NCBI GenBank assembly: GCA_019454045.1
Contig: SKCR01032796.1
Span: 1-64,000, forward strand
Length of the DNA: 64,000 bases
Origin: Zanthoxylum bungeanum
Taxonomy: Eukaryota; Streptophyta; Magnoliopsida; Sapindales; Rutaceae
Direction: 5' to 3'
The position numbers and the translations under genes were made by a program. A model generated the notes under the pieces. It saw only the letters and a list, made by a program, of their open reading frames with translations. It searched no databases and had not been told where the DNA came from. Below, in pieces: positions 22,985-34,348 of the stretch (the first letter of the stretch is position 1; each line of letters begins with the position of its first letter).

Positions 22985-24528
22985 GACAGGTTTTTGGTTT
23001 GTGATCGGGTGAAATCATACACGTAACGCAAGCGCACGCATCGCTCAAGTAGTATAAAAATATCGATCCCACGAGGACTTAATTTCTCGCAATGTTAATT
23101 ATTGATGCTACTTATTTACAAGTATCTAATTGGGGAAGGAAGGGATTGTTCGTTGGTTGAAGTTGGATTTGATTAAAATAAATAAATAAAAATATAAAAT
23201 AAAACAAAGGAAATTAATAATAAAGAAAACATCTAGGGTTGTGAATCCGCCCAATATTACTCTAATGATGAATTGATTCTCCTATACATGTGTAATAAAT
23301 CAGTTTGTTAACTTGGAACACGAAGATATGCAAAAACCTATTCCGATGGTCGAATGCAAACACCCAAAGTAACCCAATTAATTATATTCCTATGTTAACT
23401 AAGTTACCCGAATTCATTAAGGTCAAGTTCCAATTATGGCTACCCATGCCCGACAGGTATATTCCTATCCTGAAAGGAAATCTTTTATTGTGAGATCGTG
23501 ACCTATTAAATCTAAGGCTGAAACCTAAAATCCCTTTTCCAAATTCATTTTAAGTTTACCACATCAATCTTATTAGTGATCAGACAACAATAAGCATTAA
23601 GGTTAAGATTCAATAAACAAGCCAAAGCATCACATATATATTATATAAAGAAATCAATTATTAAACTAATAAATATTGTGCTTCATCACTTCCCTAGATT
23701 AAAAATAAAATGTTGGGGGTTAGGGGATCCATCTTTAATATTTCAAATATAAAAATCTCCCTTATTATAATATATAAATTTGCATTATATTACCAACCGA
23801 CCATAAAGGCGGTATCTTGATTAAGTTATGTTTTAATTAATTCCAATCGACCATAAAGGCGGTATCCAATTAAGTCAGGTTAAAATTATTTTAATTAAGT
23901 CCAACCGACTATAAAGACGGTATCCAATTAAGTCAGACTTTAAGATAATTTATATATTATAAAATAAGGGAGATTAAACCAAATTCCCCTAGCGGAAATT
24001 AACTACAAAACATAAAAGAAAGATAAAACAAACAAACTATTATTACTACTAAAAATAAAAATACATAATTAGAATACTAAACAAATAAGATATAATCCTT
24101 AGATCCTTATTAAGAACCTTAAGGAAAGTATGAAAATGGAAAATGAAATCAGCCTCAATTTATAGGCAAAAATATGCCTTGCGCGTCGCGACGCGCGCTA
24201 CAATAGATGACGGTTGTCAATAGACTGAATTATTATGTCGGCGTCGCGACGCGTGAAGGCTAGGGCGTCGCGACGCGTGCTACAGTGATGACACGTGTTG
24301 GCAGCTGAATTATTGGTGCGCGTCGCGGCGCATGACCAATAAATTTTTCATTTTTGCCTTTTTTGTCAGTTTTTCATCATTTTAGCCCCAAGTCGATTCC
24401 ATTAAGTCCCAAAGCTTTATTTATATGCAAAACAAACAAAAATTCATCAAAACGTTCATAAAACCCGAGAAACCATACACAACATTAGGTCAAAATAGGG
24501 TAAATATTGATATATTTTCCGCTAATCA
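22985..24528 (-). repeat. Athila-like LTR G1
   Basis: On the minus strand the LTR starts TGATTAGCGGAAAATATATC at 24528, close to the TGATGAGCGG start of Athila-type gypsy LTRs, and is preceded in that sense by GGTTTGTGGGTG (polypurine tract). The far end is approximate: near 23000-23075 lies CACGTAACGCAAGCGC and ATCGATCCCACGAGG, a common motif of this LTR class. Internal landmarks are three GACCATAAAGGCGGTATC blocks (23798, 23848, 23906), the GTTGGGGGTTAGGGGATCC block at 23712, and a minus-strand TATA box CCTATAAAT at 24158-24166. Confidence 0.65.
24178..24332. repeat. GTCGCGAC palindrome array in LTR G1
   Basis: Four palindromes of the type GCGTCGCGACGC lie at about 24183, 24242, 24266 and 24321 (the last mutated to GTCGCGGCG). 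They are separated by copies of a CTGAATTATT-containing spacer and lie just upstream of the minus-strand TATA box. They are far more CpG-rich than the AT-rich surroundings. Confidence 0.8.
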
Positions 24529-25694
24529 CACCCACAAACCTAATATTTTGCTAGTTCTCGAGCAAAACAAACAAAACAAAATGAAATAAATAATTAAAAC
24601 TAAATTAATCTAAGCCACTTTCATAGGGATCACGGTTGCATTTAGCTTATGCAACGAGCCTTTAAACTACTGGGTGTCCCTAGTGGACGAGTTATAGTCT
24701 CGTGAGGGCTTACATTAACGATACCCACAAACGTCAATTACATGAACATGTAATCACACATAAATTAAAATAAATAAATAAAATAAAATAAAATAATAGC
24801 TATATATACAATGTTCTCAAAGAATGTTTAGCAACAAAGTTAAAGGAACCTTCAAAATACATACTACAACTAGAATCCATTCCTTTGAACAAAGTATCTA
24901 AATCAGATTCTAAGTGTGTGTATGAATAATTCTGCAAACAGATTCGTTTCTAAGTTATTAACTAGGTTAATTTGTCTCAATTCTCAGTAGTTGATGGGTC
25001 AAACCAACCTGACTATCTAAAATTATTCTGTCTACTATAATATGCGTAAAATGAGGTATGTTTTTTTTGCCAAGCTTTACCGTTTGACGTGAATGATCAT
25101 TGTTTACTGAGGTAAGATGTCCGGTTACTAAGTATAAGCTTATTTATTAACTAACTCAAGCCGTACCGTTTGACGCGAACAGTCACTACTGACTAGGCAA
25201 GACGCCCGATTACTAAGTAAGAGCTTGGTCAGTTTTTATTCATCATTTTTTATACCTCACATCATAAATAAATATAGACATAAATACATATTCAGGCAAA
25301 CGGTCATTCATCATCCACCGATTATTTCAACTAGTCATTTTGTCAATTCTTTATTATCTAACTGCTACAGAACTATTTTCTAATGGATATGAGTCTGACC
25401 TAGATATTATGCTCAAAATATAGGATGAAAGTGAAATTAACATTTATCATTTCCTAGAATTTTTTACTAAGACAAACAATCTCATCATTAGAATAATTTT
25501 TTTTAATGAATATAACATGCAAAAATTAAAACATGCATCAAATAAAACATGCAGGAAAGAAAAAATGTAGGAAAAAAAAATAACGGTGAAGATAAATAAA
25601 AATAAATAACCTCACCCCAAACCTAAACCTAGCATTATCCCCAATGCGTTACAAAATAAAATAAAGATAAGGGAACAATGGTACAATGGTTTAA
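24529..25694 (-). other. 3' noncoding part of Athila-like element G
   Basis: Between the LTR and the end of the downstream ORF (minus sense). Next to the LTR is the polypurine tract (minus strand GGTTTGTGGGTG, 24529-24540). At 25078-25235 an 86-bp unit starting TACCGTTTGACG is directly repeated (25078 and 25164), with TACTAAGTA near the end of each copy. The rest is AT-rich with no coding signal. Confidence 0.55.
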
Positions 25695-26717
25695 TCATTC
25701 CTCAGCTCCGTCATCGTCGTCACTACCGTCCTCCGGAAGGTCAGGGAATAGATGAATCTGTTCATCGCTTATGTTGAGATGGCGAGCCATTTGTTGAAGC
25801 AATTGCCTCATGGCCATACTGTCTTGTACCATGAAGTCAATGTGAGATTACATTCGATCTAAATGATGTGACATGGAGCCTGGCCGCGATGATCGCCGAA
25901 TGGGTTGAGGTTGCTGTTGCGGGGCTGCAAGTGTAGAGGAAGAGACGACTTGAGCTTGCGTGGAGTTTTTGAATTATTCTAGTGGTCAATGCAGTGATGG
26001 GCTGCATCATTTATTCCCTAGGATCGACGAGCACTCTGGCCAACATGCATTGGTTTGTGATCAAGCTGCAGTACAACAATCCAATTTGAGCAGAATGTGT
26101 CGCCCGAACGATATTAGTTTTATATTAGCCCTCATACATCAATAGTATATCCCTCCAACAAAGAGTATAACCGGATCATTCGTTCCTTTGTGACATTGGT
26201 AATGTGGGTGTCTGGTAGCAATATGCAGGTAAGGAAATGAAACCAAACCCTGACATATAGATTAAGATATCGTGATCTCATATTTAGATATTCTCCACTA
26301 CTGCTCATATCCCAAACAACATCGGGGATGCAAAATGTTTGTGTTAGATGAGCCATGTTCAGACGCTCTATGGCTGAATTGTATTCATCTATCTCCATAT
26401 CAGAAAACCTATAATACCGGTTAATTGTGGATCTATCAAACGTCATATGTTGGCCTCTCACTATCACCTGGTATGCCTGACGCTACGAGTATGCAAGCTG
26501 GGGTAGGCTGCTGGAAAAGCTTATGCCAGTGCCGGGTGGCAATAATACAATCAATTTGGGGGAACTGCCCTAGGTCTATATCAAAACCCATCTCCATAAT
26601 TGGGACTTTTTGTCCCATCCCATTTTCATGACGACGCTCAGTAGCTACCGATAAAAATTTTGTGGTATCAAAACTCGGTCCGGATGCCCCTGAGGTCCTA
26701 GACCGCTTTGGGGCCAT
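25695..26717 (-). pseudogene. plant transposon-domain protein (PF20167-like), broken
   Basis: Read from the ATG at 26717 the product begins MAPKRSRTSGASGPSFDTT, the usual start of a family found next to Athila-like elements (Pfam Transposase_32, PF20167, by recall; function unknown). Matching parts: GFDIDLGQFPQID; after a frame change near 26460, VRGQHMTFDRSTINRYYRF; then VWFHFLTCILLPDTHITNVTKE; after another change near 26135, LITNQCMLARVLVDPRE. The C-terminus is QQQPQPIRRSSRPGS, then PDLPEDGSDDDDGAEE and a stop at 25695. At least two frameshifts and two further stops are present. The full span, about 340 codons, fits the family. It occupies the place of the env-like ORF upstream of the 3' LTR. 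Confidence 0.7.
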
Positions 26718-27895
26718 TGATGAGCGGAAAATATATCACTATTTATCGCCCATTTTACCTAATATTTTGTATGGTTTCTCAGGTTTTATGAATTTTTTGA
26801 TTTGTATTGTGTTGTTTTGTAGATAAATAAGGTTTCAGGACTCACATGAATCAAATCGGGGCCAAAACAACGAAAAAACAGAAAAAGGGCAAAAATGTAA
26901 TTTACGCATCGCGACACACACAACTTCTGCATCGCGATGAGCTAACGTAATTCACCTACCGACACGCATCATCATGACGTCAGCCTCAATTACTATTCTA
27001 CCGACACTCGTCATCGCCATGTCAGCACAATAATTCACTCTGCCGACACGCGTCATTGCTTACATCAACATGATGTCAGTGTCACGACGCGTAAAACTTC
27101 ACGCGTCGCAACGCCGAGCCAATAATTCTACTAACAGCCACGTGTCATCATCTCAGCAAAAGCGCGTACACGTGTCAAGGATCAGGCCAAATTTTTCCTA
27201 TAAATTTAGGCCGAATTCATTTCAAAATTTCATACTTTCCTTAAGGTTCTAATAAAGATCTAAGGACTGTATCTTGTTTACTTAAGTTTTTGTAATTTAA
27301 ATTATGTATTTTTGTTTCCAGTAATAGTAGTAGTTTATTTACTTATCATTTCTTTTATGTTTGGTAGTTAAATTTCTGATGGGGGAATGATGAAGCTTTT
27401 ATTATTATAGTTTAGATTAATCTCCATTAATTATAATATATAAATTATCTTAAAACCTGACTTAATGGGATACCGCCTTTATGTTCGGTTGGACTTAATT
27501 AAATTCATTTTAACCTGACTAAATTGGATACCGTATTTATGGTTGGTTGGAATTAATTCAAAATCTTACTTAATCAGAATATCGCCTATACGATCAGTTG
27601 GTAATATCATGCGAATTTATATATTATAATAAGGGAGATTTCTAAATTAGAAATAGTAAAGGTGGATCCCCGATCCCCGAACCCCAACATTTTATTTTTA
27701 TTCTAGGGAAGTGGTAAAGCACAATATTCACATGCTTAATAATTGATTTAATATATTATGTTTAATGCTTTAATTTGTTTATTGAATCTTAAGCTTAATG
27801 CTTTTTGTTTCCTGATCACCAATAAGATTGATGTGGTAAACTTAAAATGAACTTGGAAAAGAGATTTTAAGTTTCAGACTTAAACTAAAGATTAA
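26718..27895 (+). repeat. Athila-like LTR G2, plus orientation
   Basis: Begins TGATGAGCGGAAAATATATC at 26718, one base after the start codon of the minus-strand ORF, and runs in the opposite direction to G1. It carries GTCGCGAC-type palindromes and related ACACGCGTCAT repeats at 26895-27110, a TATA box TATAAAT at 27199-27205, ACCGCC/CGGTTGG blocks at 27470-27600, and a CCCCAACATTTTATTTTTATTC block at about 27681 that is the inverse of the G1 block at 23712. Similarity to G1 stops near 27895, so the 3' part of the LTR is missing or replaced. Confidence 0.65.
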
Positions 27896-27927
27896 TAGAA
27901 AACCAGAGCTACATACCTAATGAAATA

Positions 27928-30440
27928 TTTTTCAGATGACACTGATGAAGCCTTCGAGTACTAAAGATTTCATGATGACACTTTAACAGAGGAAGAGGCT
28001 GAGCAGTATCAAGAATCTGAGGTATCAGTTCAGGAGCCCGAACATGCATAATCTCAATTTGATCTTGATTATTTATCGAACTCTGAGGAGGAACAAGTAG
28101 CTGAATGGGTTTTATGGCGGAAATCCGGTAACGCAGCGGAATAATGGAAAATCAAAATTTTTCTAGGATCAATTAAATAAACTTATTTATTTAATTATCC
28201 AATTATCAAATTCTGAAAAATTACACAAGAAATCAAATTTCTTGGTAATTACCAAATTGCCCCAAAACTTTGCATTTTTGTTCATTTTAGTCATAAATTG
28301 CCAAAAATAATTTTGGATGATTCTAAATCATTTTAAAGATGAATTTAACATGTCCTACATATCAAAATTCATATTGCAACAAAAACCCCAAAAATAACCC
28401 AAAATGCCGTGAGCCTCATTAGGTGGGCAAATTGAGCATTTTGCTCATTTTGTGTTCAAAACACATTAAGATGAAATCCAATCAACCCAATAATTTATAT
28501 GCATCTTATACACATCCAAATACACAACAAAAATGAAAAGCCCCAAATTTGGAGATGGTCTTAAACCCTAATTTTTTAATTTCACCAAATTGGAAAAATT
28601 AGACCAAATTAATTAAATCCAACACTTCAATCAAGTTTTCACCACACCAATCAAGCCTCACCACAATGAAATAACTATAGAAAAATTATAGGCCATTTAA
28701 GAGTGGATCAACAACTCTAGAATGGCAACTAGTTCATCAAACTATCAAAAGAATACTTATTAACACATTAAAAGCATTCTATGATCTTTATACATGCTCA
28801 ACCCTATCCTAAAACTTCCATCTTCCAAAAACACAAAGAATAAAGAATAGAAAAACATAAGAACATCACAAGATGAAGCCAACAATAAGAGGAACATTTT
28901 TCTCTCTAATGGCAAGTTGGAAATACTTACAAAAAATCCAAGCTTTTCTTTGTTTTTCTTTTTCTTTCTCTCAAGCTTCTTTGTCTTCTTTTAATGGAGT
29001 TTTGGATGAGTGTTTTAAGTTAATTGAAACCCTAAAAATGAAACAAACAATTTATACTTCCTTCCTTAGCCTTGGCCGAAATTGGTATAAGGAAAATATC
29101 AAGATATTTTCAATTGTTTCATTAAAGCCAACTTGTCAACTTATTTACTTGAATCATTACAACTTTAATGAAATAAAGCAAGTCAACAATTGCAACTTAA
29201 AGCATCTCCTAAAATATCACAACTTAGGATATTTATATTTTAATTAATTTAATTATTTAACAATTAAATAATTAAATAATTATTTAAATATAAATATATT
29301 AAATATATGTATTATATTTACATTAAATATCAAATACATATATATTTATGATATTAGTCAAATATCTCAATTTGACAATTAATTAATGTGTATTTGATAA
29401 ATTTTAACATTAAATGTAAATACACAAAAATTAGGAAATGACTATTGACCCGTGAAGATTCTTAATGACGTTGGTGTACCATCCATTAAGAATCTTCGGT
29501 GAGTCATTCAGTGTTTATCCGCTATAAACACCTACACGTCTATACTAGTCTCCAAGACTTATGGTTCAATGAAAAACCATTGGAATCATATATTCCAGTA
29601 TATGATATGTACCGGTCTCAACGGGTTTACTTTACTGACCAAATAGTGTAAACCTTGACCAGGAACTGTCTGAGAATGACAACGTCATGATACAACTCAA
29701 TGTCAGTTGCGACGTTTTTGCAACTGTATCATGTCTAGTCATCCTAAGGTCTATTACGTCTTTACCATATCAAAAGATATATTATATTACAGAAACTGCT
29801 TGTATTATTCAAAATAAAACGTTTTACATAAGTATTTTCAAGGAAATACAAACGGGAATTGGCGCTCTGAGCACCAACCCCAACAGTAGCGGAGCTGTCT
29901 GTACTAACTACAAGTGAGGATGAAACTCTACATCCTCAAAATGAAGATCTTGGAGCATGCATTGCACAAATGTTTGAAGAAGAGCTACCCGAGCCGTTCA
30001 TACCAACCACAGAGGATAAATGCCTACAATCAAACACATCTTTACATCCTCAGGTTGACACTTATGGAGCATGCATTTCCCAAATGACAGATGAAGAACT
30101 GAAAAATGAAATACTGAAGTACATCTGTGAAGAAATGATGGAGCAAGAGCAAAATAAATGGAGGAGCAAATATCTGACCATATTGAAGATCTCATACATT
30201 CAGGAGAAACATCATTGTATTGGGGAGTACAAATCAAAGACACCACCCAGAAGCTTCACAAAATGGAACAACCATTCAGAGTCAAACACCATACGAGACC
30301 TCCTAATTTTCTTTCTATCTTTTCAGGAACCACTGGAGCGACGAAGTTTAAAAAGATGGCACAAATATTGAATGAGACAAAATTCTTTTTTCCACTTTAC
30401 CGTTGGAAGAGACCCTTAAAAAGCAACCACATGGGATTAT
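27928..30440 (+). pseudogene. uncharacterised acidic retroelement ORF, split by a solo LTR
   Basis: The reading begins near 27928 in an acidic, repetitive stretch (TLTEEEAEQYQESEVSVQEP) with stops at 27961 and 28048. It is interrupted at 28101 by the solo LTR and continues in the same frame after 29890 with FEEELPEPFIPTTEDKCLQS, two similar blocks containing LHPQ and GACI-QM (near 29930 and 30045), and MTDEELKNEILKYICEEMM. A frame change near 30170 is followed by a basic part: EQPFRVKHHTRPPNFLS, KMAQILNETKFFF. I do not recognise a domain. Position after an Athila-like LTR and before a GGAGGCAACCCATG element suggests it belongs to the internal region of an Athila-like element. Confidence 0.5.
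28102..29885 (-). mobile_element. solo copia LTR with 5-bp target duplication
   Basis: Perfect GTAGC duplications flank it at 28097-28101 and 29886-29890. On the minus strand it starts TGTTGGGGTTGGTGC at 29885 and ends ACCCATTCA at 28102, giving TG...CA termini, 1784 bp. A minus-strand TATA box GTATAAATTG lies near 29050. The reading frame of the host ORF resumes in phase on the other side once one GTAGC copy is discounted, confirming both borders. No internal element sequence remains, as expected after LTR-LTR recombination. The ORF at 28873-29247 lies antisense inside the LTR and is not a gene. Confidence 0.9.
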
Positions 30441-31268
30441 CTTTAATCAAACATAAAAAACCACGCTGAAACCTCCTTGACGGGTGGACTTCAGACACGT
30501 CTGGCTGAAGATGAAAAAATTAGCGCTAGCATGGAGGCAACCCATGCAAAAGTTTTATTTTCAATTAAATTTTTATTTTTGAATTTTGTGTACACATGTT
30601 ATAGAGTTTTTAATTTTTTTATTTTTGCAGGGAAAACATAGACGGAGCACTTAAGGCAAAGCAAATCAGTGAAAACGGGGTTATCACGGAATAAAGTTTG
30701 TCAAAATCGCGAAGATAAAAATTCAATTCATCAAGGATGGTAGAGTATGGAATCAACCCTTGAGACGCATCTTAGTGAATATGTTTAAAAGATTTGCATT
30801 TTGCCCAAAAAAAAATATGTGTCGCGACACGTAAAACCCCGGGTGTCGCGACACACTGACCTAACCCGTGAAGACCCAAATTTTAGGGCGTCGCATCACA
30901 ACGCAAAAATACTGCGTGTCGCGACATGAACTCGATAATAGGTCTTAAACCAGTGGCCGCTGTATCTTATCTTCATTTCCATTTCATCATCTTCTTCGTT
31001 GTTCTTCATATTTTCTTCATTTTTCTTGACCCAAGACTCGATTTTCCTTCAAATCACTCAACCAAACTCATAAAACTCAAAATCTTCCATTTCCCCTTGA
31101 TTTTCTCTCATTTTCTCTCTCATTTTTTTTTTCATTTTCTCTCTCAAACAAACACTCAAATCTACCACCAAATCTCACCAAATCACTCCCCCAAACTCAC
31201 TCATTCTTCATTTGCGTGTGAACCACTCGGATTTGGGACTCAAGCTCACGATTTGGGTATAATTTTTA
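30441..31268 (+). other. inter-ORF region of Athila-like element G2
   Basis: Contains GGAGGCAACCCATGC at 30535-30549, a sequence regularly found after the pol region of Athila-type elements. GTCGCGAC palindromes follow at 30820-30925. From 30960 to 31230 there is a pyrimidine-rich leader (TTTTCTCTCTCAAACAAACA, ACCAAATCTCACC) of the kind that precedes the env-position ORF. No ORF of interest; the 129-codon ORF at 30926 is pyrimidine-rich and not credible. Confidence 0.5.
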
Positions 31269-31382
31269 CTTTATTTATCTGCAAAACAAATAAAAACACA
31301 TCAAAATGTTCATAAAACCCGAGAAACCATACAAAATATTAGGTCAAAAGGGCAGTAAATATTGATATATTTTTCGCTCATC
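31269..31382 (-). repeat. inverted fragment of an Athila-like LTR start
   Basis: These 114 bp are the reverse complement of the first part of the LTRs: the minus strand reads TGATGAGCGAAAAATATATC from 31382 and matches both 24528 (minus) and 26718 (plus) through to ATAAATAAAG. Only the LTR start is present, with no polypurine tract at 31383. Confidence 0.75.
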
Positions 31383-31804
31383 AGTTTGTATGAATTGTTT
31401 TTGTGTGTTTTATGTTTTTTAGACTACTTTTTGGGCTGTATTTTTTTCAGATTTTTGGAAGTGATTTTCTTGAGTTTTGTGGCTATAGTAATCCAGAATT
31501 TCAAGGCACTATTATAGGATTTTGTGGCTGTTTTTGGCAGTGTAGCAAAGGGCGAATATTAGGCTGTTTTAGGTTAGTTTTGAGGCTGATTTTTGGGGAT
31601 TCTTTTTTAATTAGGGTTTATATTCTGAATGTTAATAAGTATCATATTTATAACTTATTCATGAATACGAGAAACCATTTTTTCCATAATATTATCCATT
31701 TAATGATACAACCTCTTATCTCTCATATACATATTCAATCTAATTTAGTTTAGATCGAAACTAATTGAGGTTTAGTGATGTATATATTAGACTTGAGCTA
31801 TCAC
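31383..31804. other. T-rich continuation, unclassified
   Basis: T-rich sequence (TTTTTTTCAGATTTTTGGAAG, TTTTGTGGCTG twice). By composition it may continue the leader interrupted at 31268. The ORF at 31403-31753 is low-complexity and not credible. Confidence 0.35.
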
Positions 31805-33687
31805 TGTAGATTTAACACCCCGCCAGAGGCAAGATGCTACCAGCAGGAGATAGGATTAACCCATCTCCATAAGCCTCTATATTTATAAAAAAATCGGGCA
31901 TGATGTATCCTAAAAATGGATAACCTGGAAAAAAGTTCAGCATCCAAATGAATCCTAAAATAGACATCATATATCAAAATGACCCCAGGTCTACACAAAA
32001 CACATCAGAATCATCATCTAAGGGCTCTGTGCTCACAACATCATAAGCAATCAAAATATTTACTTAATAAAAATAGCGAGCTCAGCACGACAAATAAAAT
32101 AATAACCAAAAATCCTAAACTTTTAAAACTTCTCCCAGGACACTTGCGAGGGTGACTGCCACTTGGGTGATCCGCGTCTCGAGCATGACTTCTAAGTTGA
32201 AGTGGTTGACGCACCTGGTATCTAACCTGTAAAACTAGCAAACTGGTTTGGTGTGAGTTATAAAAACTCAGTAAGTAACCATGCTAGTACTGCAAACAAA
32301 ACATATAAGTCAATCATATTAGAAGTTTTCCAGAATTTTCAAGTTATTACGAGTTTTAGAATTATCATCTTTCTATTATCCTTTATACTTTACACATGTT
32401 AAATTTTCATATTTACATATTCACATGTTGTCAATATAATGGTCAGACATTCAAAACACACAAAAACATGGATTCGAAATCACAAAGTAGGTCATATAAC
32501 ATCGAAACCATTTCAATGTTGAAGCATGAAGTCACATATTAATACTTATCACAAGTAAACATATTTGAAATATCATCAAATTGGTAAATCTAACAAACTT
32601 TCTTCTATTCGGTTACAACTATCTTTAGTACCAAAACAACTTAGTTAAATATAAAACAATCTTTCTTTAACCTTTTTTAATCACGATAACCTTATAATAG
32701 CTTAACATTTAAGGTTCATATGCATTCACAGATACCGTAACATAATTCTCTTATATACATGAAATATAATTTTAGAATTCTTGCACGTATACGTACATAC
32801 TAATACAACCTAAAAACACGCTTTAAAACCTTTGATATTCATACCGGTTTCAAATCATCCATTTATTTCACAAAAGCATACATGATCCATACATATCACT
32901 AGTTCTATCATACATATACATACACTCAGACATATTTACAAACATCATGCAACAAAACACGAAACACACATAACAATCGATACATCAAGATCACATCATC
33001 CAATAATATATAAATACGGCTGACTTACACACACAATGCTCGTACGAGAGTCATTACATATTTTAGAATAAGTATGAGATGAATTTCGTCTGAACAAATT
33101 CCTAACCAGCTCGACTACTATACCACGAATCATCCAAACAAACATACACACGGTCGCACATACCATATAACATAAACTCATCACATGATTTTTCATACAT
33201 AAGCATATTCATGAAAAACAATCCGAATATCATTCAAATACTCATATACATATATATGTTTCAAACATACGAATACACGCCTTACTATGAATTCAAATGT
33301 CATATCTTTCACAGTCCTCATATCTCTTCATTTATTGATCAATTATATTCATTTTCAGAATTTCTATATGTAAATATTTAATACAATATCTTTACCAAAT
33401 AAACATATTCATACGGAAAGAACTTAGCTTATACTCATTCATTATCTCACTTAACCATCTGAATCTCTATACAAATAATTACATGTACGAATCGATATCA
33501 AACTTATTTCATTTACCGATCTTGTATACTCAAATTATTCATAGATTATCATTACATACATATACAAACCATTACGTGTGCATACACTTACATGCATCAA
33601 TACAAACATGTAGCCATCAAACTCATCAAACTTTTCACTTCATATCATAGCATTATCCTCAAATATTTCACTTTAAAACACATCAAT
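31805..33687 (-). repeat. chromovirus-like gypsy LTR H1, decayed
   Basis: The start on the plus strand (TTTAACACCCCGCCAGAGG, then GATGCTACCAGCAGGAGATA and CCATAAGCCTCTATA) lines up with the start of LTR H at 33688 (AACATCCCCG, GATGTCACCGGCAGGGGATA, CCATAAGCCTATGAG). A second shared block is TGTGAGTTATAAAAACTCAGTAAGT at about 32253. The remainder is AT-rich and strongly decayed. It abuts LTR H directly. Confidence 0.5.
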
Positions 33688-34348
33688 TGTAACATCCCCG
33701 ATCTGGGAGATGTCACCGGCAGGGGATAACAGTACTAATGCCATAAGCCTATGAGTTTTCGACTATGTTATTCACTACTAAACCATCTAAATGTAAAGTC
33801 ATGCACCGGGACCATAGCCTAAATCAACAACATAAAATACTTTTATTACTCATGACTGTGTACTCAAACATACTTCTCTTTACAACACTTTAACAGACAC
33901 TTATAATGACTTATACTACACAAATGGATGCATAAAACTTTACTTTGACTCTGACTGGACTCTTATGCTTTCCGACTCTGAACTGGTGGACTCCAAACCC
34001 TAGTGACTGCATCAGTATCCGTCCTCCCGAGCTTGTCCTCCAAGAAAACCTGCAACCATAGAAAACTAGGAGTGGGGGGTTAGATCGCTATTCAATCTAA
34101 GTGAGTGGACAAGAAAACTGAAATACTCAAATCAAAATATTAGGTTTTTAAAACTAAAGTTTCAGAAAATTACTTCATATGAAATCTATTTTCTGAAAAC
34201 TCCGTCTGAAATCTATTTAATAAAACTTTTCTTTCTGAAAAATGCTTTTGAAATACTGGTCTCTGAAAGCTATTTCTAAAAACTGGTTTCTGAAAAGTGC
34301 ATTTCTGAAAATCTGATAATTGTGCTACTATATATCTAAAAACCTTGA

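Noticed and set aside
26425..26631. 68-codon plus-strand ORF
   Set aside because: Shadow of the PF20167-like minus-strand reading.
28873..29247. 124-codon ORF
   Set aside because: Antisense inside the solo LTR; no similarity, and LTR context explains it.
30926..31315. 129-codon ORF rich in Phe, His and Ser
   Set aside because: Encoded by a pyrimidine-rich leader, and runs into the inverted LTR fragment.
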